Of a stretch of DNA of 31,830 nt, positions 28,955-31,830 are shown in pieces. The notes beneath the pieces were generated by a model. The model saw only the letters and a program-made list of their open reading frames with translations, did not search any database and had not been told where the DNA came from. The first letter of the stretch is position 1. Each line of letters starts with the position of its first letter. Origin of the DNA: DATCZS01 sp036525795 (GTDB taxonomy: Bacteria > Actinomycetota > Acidimicrobiia > Spongiisociales > ZC4RG35); assembly GCA_036525795.1 (NCBI GenBank), contig DATCZS010000140.1, positions 1 through 31,830 on the forward strand, given 5' to 3'. Made by a program: the position numbers and the translations under genes.

Positions 28955-30528
28955 AGTCCCGCCTCCTCTGGAACGGGCTCCGGGCCGATTGGCAGCGCCG
29001 CTTCGGCTTTCCGATCACCACACTCGCCCTGGGATGGGGTGGATGGTTCCTCGCCTCGCGGTACCTGGAGACGTGGCGAGGGCTGGAGCCACAGGTCGCC
29101 GCGCAGTTCTCGCTGTGGGCGGCGCTCGGCCTCTACGTCGTCTGGGTGACCCTGCCGGTTGTGATCTTCCCGCTGGACGAGAACCTCGACCCCGCCCAGT
29201 TCGCACTGATGCCCGTGTCCGGCCCACGGCTCATCGCCGGGCTGGCGGTCTCGGCCCTCATCGCTCCCAGTGTCACGGTGCTGGCGATGACCCTCGGCGC
29301 CAACGTCGTGGCGTTCGCCGGCGCATGGGTGGCCGCCGTGGTGTCCGGGCTGCTCCTCCTGGCGATCCTGGTGGTGTCGGGACAGGCCTTCACCACCCTC
29401 GTCTCGGCGATCCTCCGCACCAGGAGAGGGCGGGACTTCGCGCTGTTGCTCATCGTGGGCATCGGCCTGTTCGCGTTCGGCGGACAGCAGCTGGTTCGCA
29501 ACGCCATCTCACGCGACGGGCTCGCCGGGGCCGTCATGTCCCATTCGCTCGAAAGGTGGGCGTGGGCTCTCCCGCCGGTGGCCGCCCAGCGGGTCGCCAC
29601 CGAGGCGGCGGCCGGACGCGCGGCTGCCGCACTCGGATGGGCCTTGGTGGCGACGGCCTGGATCGCAGCCCTGGCCTGGGTCTGGAGCACCCTCCTGCGC
29701 TGGATGCTCACCACGCCGGAGACGAAGGCGGGTCCGGGCAGGGCGAGGCGGGGGAAGGGACTGGCCGGCGGTCGCCGGTGGTCACCCGCGCTGGTGGTGA
29801 CCCGAAAGGAACTCCGCTTCTATCTCCGCGACCCCCGTCAGCGGCTGGTGTGGACCGGAGCCGTGATCTTTCTCGGGCTGGGCGCGGCATCGGTTCTGGT
29901 GGGGAGCGGGGGGATGTCGGTGTTCAGGAATCAGCCCTGGCTTCCGCTGCTCGCCCCCGCCCTGGTGCTGTTCATCGGCCTTCCCATCGCCCTCAACTTC
30001 TTCGGATGGGAGCGCAACGCCGCCAGCTTCCTCTTCGTGCTGCCGGTCAAGCCACGCCAGCTCATCCTCGGAAAGAACCTGGCCGCCGCCACCGCACTCG
30101 GCTTGGAGACCGCCGCCCTTGCGCTGTTGCTGGCCTGGGCCAGCGGCTCGTGGGAGGTGCTGTGGGTGGTCCCAGGGTTCGCCGTGTGCGCCATCGCCTG
30201 CCAGCTCGCCGTCGGCAACCTCGTCTCTGTGATCGCTCCTCTCCGCCTCCCGCGGGAAGGGACGGACGTCTTCTCGCAGGCGACCGAACAGGGCTGCCTT
30301 GCGATGTCGGCCCAGCTCATCTCGTTCTTCGTCATCGGCCTGATGCTGGTGATCCCCTCCTCGGTCGCCGTGTTGACGGTGGCCTTCGGCAATCCCGTGC
30401 CGGCCTGGTTCGCCACCGTCTTCGCCGTCGTGTGGGGCTCGGTCTTCTACCTGCTGTCGTTGTGGATCTCCGGCAGGGTCCTGAGGAACCGCATGCCGGA
30501 GATCGTCAACTGGGTGCAGGTGGTCTGA
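28930..30528 (+). CDS. ABC-2 type exporter permease subunit
   Basis: The 532-residue protein has about 12 hydrophobic segments in two similar halves, separated by a basic cytoplasmic region (KAGPGRARRGKGLAGGRRW) and the motif TRKELRFYLRDPRQRLVW, which is common in ABC-2 permeases just before the second membrane bundle. It is probably the transmembrane partner of the ATPase encoded upstream. GTG 28930 is chosen because GGAGAG lies 5 nt upstream; the start overlaps the ATPase gene by 25 nt. I do not recognise a substrate-specific family. A hairpin in the gap after the stop may end the transcript. Confidence 0.82.
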   Translation: MVARLAWLKSRLLWNGLRADWQRRFGFPITTLALGWGGWFLASRYLETWRGLEPQVAAQFSLWAALGLYVVWVTLPVVIFPLDENLDPAQFALMPVSGPRLIAGLAVSALIAPSVTVLAMTLGANVVAFAGAWVAAVVSGLLLLAILVVSGQAFTTLVSAILRTRRGRDFALLLIVGIGLFAFGGQQLVRNAISRDGLAGAVMSHSLERWAWALPPVAAQRVATEAAAGRAAAALGWALVATAWIAALAWVWSTLLRWMLTTPETKAGPGRARRGKGLAGGRRWSPALVVTRKELRFYLRDPRQRLVWTGAVIFLGLGAASVLVGSGGMSVFRNQPWLPLLAPALVLFIGLPIALNFFGWERNAASFLFVLPVKPRQLILGKNLAAATALGLETAALALLLAWASGSWEVLWVVPGFAVCAIACQLAVGNLVSVIAPLRLPREGTDVFSQATEQGCLAMSAQLISFFVIGLMLVIPSSVAVLTVAFGNPVPAWFATVFAVVWGSVFYLLSLWISGRVLRNRMPEIVNWVQVV

Positions 30529-30567
30529 TACGCGGTCGTGTCACCCGGCCGTTGGTCCTCCCATTCG

Positions 30568-30589
30568 GGCCGTTTGCGACAAGACGGCC
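30568..30589. terminator. Candidate terminator after the ABC exporter
   Basis: GGCCGT (30568-30573) and ACGGCC (30584-30589) form a 6-bp stem with a 10-nt loop, 40 nt after the permease stop. No T-run follows. The rest of the 134-bp gap holds a possible -10 box (TACTCT, 30605-30610) for the next gene. Confidence 0.3.
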
Positions 30590-30662
30590 GGCCGGTGTGA
30601 TGTCTACTCTCTGGGGTAGGTGGGCCATGGGCCCATCGATCACGAAAGGGAGGACCTATCAC

Positions 30663-31787
30663 ATGACCAAGCGCTGGCTTGTTCTGCTCGCGGTCTTCGC
30701 GCTCGTCCTGGCCGCGTGTGGCGGCGACGAGGCTGCGGAAGAGGAGTCGACCACCACCACGGCCGCTCCGACCACGACCACGACGGAAGCGACCACGACC
30801 ACCGCCGAGCCGCTGCCTGAAATCGGTTCGGAAGAATTGCCGATCCAGGTGTTGTTCGTGCCCTCGGTGAGCGCCGAAGAGATCATCGCGGGTGGTGCGC
30901 TTCTCGACCAGACACTCACCGATGCCACGGGGCTCGAATTCGAAGTCAGCGTGGCATCTTCGTACGCGGCGACCCTCGAAGAGATGTGCGCCTCGCCCGA
31001 TCGCACGATCGGCTTCATCCCCGCTCAGGGGTACGTGCTCGCCTCCGACCTGTGCGGGGTCGAGATCGCCCTGAAGTCGGAACGATTCGGCTACGACGTG
31101 TACTGGGCGCAGTTCATCGTCCCCCGCGACAGCGAAGTGGACTCGATCGACGACCTCGCAGGTCTCAAGTGGGCCTATGTGGAATCCACTTCGACCTCGG
31201 GGTTCCTGGTGCCGTCCGGGATCTTCGCGTCCGAAGGGATCGAGATCGGAGAGTCATTCGAAGCCGGAAGTCACGACGGAGTCGTGCGGGCGGTGTACGG
31301 CGGTGAGGCCGACTTCGGCACCACGTTCTACAGCCCATACACCGACGTCGACGGCAAGAGCGCGTGGGACAACGTTCCGGCGAACGCAGACGTGCCGGAC
31401 GCGTCCACGTGCGGGGTCGTCGCCGAAGGAGCCGACGAGGGACGCTTCGGCGCAGGTGACCTCGTGTGTGGCGACGTAGAGGTGCGAGATGCGCGCCGCA
31501 ACATCCGCTCGGAGGCGCCGGACGTCATCCAGAAGGTGAAGATCATCGACCTCTCGGATCCCATTCCCAATGATGGAATGGCGTTCGGGCCCGAGTTCCC
31601 CGAGGACCTCAGGTCGGTGATCGTCGATGCCATGCTCGACTTCGCCGCAAGCGATCCCGAGGGATTCGCCACGGCGTTCGACGCATACAGCTGGGACAAC
31701 GTGCTGCCCACCAACGACAGCGAGTTCGACTCCATTCGAGCCCTGCTGCAGGCACTCGGCTATTCGCTGGCGGATTTCCAGGGCTGA
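30663..31787 (+). CDS. PhnD-like ABC transporter substrate-binding lipoprotein
   Basis: The 374-residue protein has a lipoprotein signal with lipobox LAAC (C19) and a Thr-rich linker (about 29-49, blocks of TTTT). The body is a PhnD-type type II periplasmic fold: ELPIQVLFVPSVSAEEI, CASPDRTIGFIPAQGYVLAS, YWAQFIVPRDS, DLAGLKWAYVESTSTSGFLVP and GSHDGVVRAVYGGEADFGTTF. Such proteins bind phosphonate, phosphite or phosphate, though members of this broad family also bind other small anions. A Cys pair (in STCGVV and LVCGDV) flanks an insertion. The ATG has GGGAGGA about 9 nt upstream. Partner permease and ATPase genes are not present and may lie beyond the window edge. Confidence 0.85.
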   Translation: MTKRWLVLLAVFALVLAACGGDEAAEEESTTTTAAPTTTTTEATTTTAEPLPEIGSEELPIQVLFVPSVSAEEIIAGGALLDQTLTDATGLEFEVSVASSYAATLEEMCASPDRTIGFIPAQGYVLASDLCGVEIALKSERFGYDVYWAQFIVPRDSEVDSIDDLAGLKWAYVESTSTSGFLVPSGIFASEGIEIGESFEAGSHDGVVRAVYGGEADFGTTFYSPYTDVDGKSAWDNVPANADVPDASTCGVVAEGADEGRFGAGDLVCGDVEVRDARRNIRSEAPDVIQKVKIIDLSDPIPNDGMAFGPEFPEDLRSVIVDAMLDFAASDPEGFATAFDAYSWDNVLPTNDSEFDSIRALLQALGYSLADFQG

Positions 31788-31815
31788 CCTGGACGACCGA
31801 CCATCGAGTCGCGGT

Positions 31816-31830
31816 GGGGGGGGGGGGGGG
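31816..31830. other. Terminal G homopolymer, probable contig-end artefact
   Basis: The window ends in 15 consecutive G. Such runs at sequence ends are typical of two-colour sequencing artefacts or collapsed assembly ends, so the last bases should not be trusted as genomic. Confidence 0.6.

Overview
The window is high-GC DNA with actinobacterial gene content: an SARP/BTAD-type regulator, an MSMEG_1061-like PPOX flavoprotein, class II fructose bisphosphatase GlpX, a large branched-chain aminotransferase, methylmalonyl-CoA epimerase beside a small AccE-like protein, and many starts without a Shine-Dalgarno sequence placed 6-7 nt after a TANNNT box. It looks like a piece of an Actinomycetota chromosome, possibly an Acidimicrobiia-like lineage (inference). 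A terminal run of 15 G suggests a contig end. I saw no rRNA, tRNA, insertion sequence, prophage or CRISPR array. Genes are tightly packed on both strands.

Layout. 1-3911: start of a divergent membrane protein and a 1181-residue membrane regulator (SARP DNA-binding region, BTAD, STAND NTPase, one membrane span, external BMP/PnrA-like ligand-binding domain). 4027-6185: PPOX flavoprotein, dienelactone-hydrolase-like protein, membrane-anchored cyclophilin. 6275-8529: lysC-asd, the first two steps of the aspartate family pathway. 8542-11720: secreted CAP protein, PHP phosphoesterase, lipid II flippase MurJ. 11704-13383 (minus): methylmalonyl-CoA epimerase, AccE-like small protein, IlvE. 13458-15627: thiolase and GlpX. 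15645-17072 (minus): EVE protein and HAD hydrolase separated by a 7-bp repeat array. 17168-20458: TRAP transporter, with the permease pair on the plus strand and the binding protein convergent to it across a strong bidirectional terminator. 20559-24898 (minus): dnaX-ybaB-recR, then a second 7-bp array and a tRNA-queuosine mannosyltransferase-like gene. 24952-28080: zinc uptake divergon zur-znuC / znuA-znuB around a Zur-like operator. 28106-30528: two-gene ABC exporter. 30663-31787: PhnD-like lipoprotein.

Items that stand out. (1) The one-polypeptide membrane regulator, which would couple an extracytoplasmic nucleoside-type sensor to an SARP output. (2) Two arrays of a 7-bp unit GACGTGH (34 and 39 perfect units) in which the seventh base is never G; each begins 4-8 nt after the stop codon of a minus-strand gene and ends 73 nt before the next minus-strand start codon. 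(3) A cluster of four inverted repeats between dnaX and ybaB whose loops can pair with each other, a possible structured RNA. (4) A recurring leaderless promoter/start pattern that fixes several start codons. Functional calls rest on recognition of motifs and family patterns by eye; no database search was possible.
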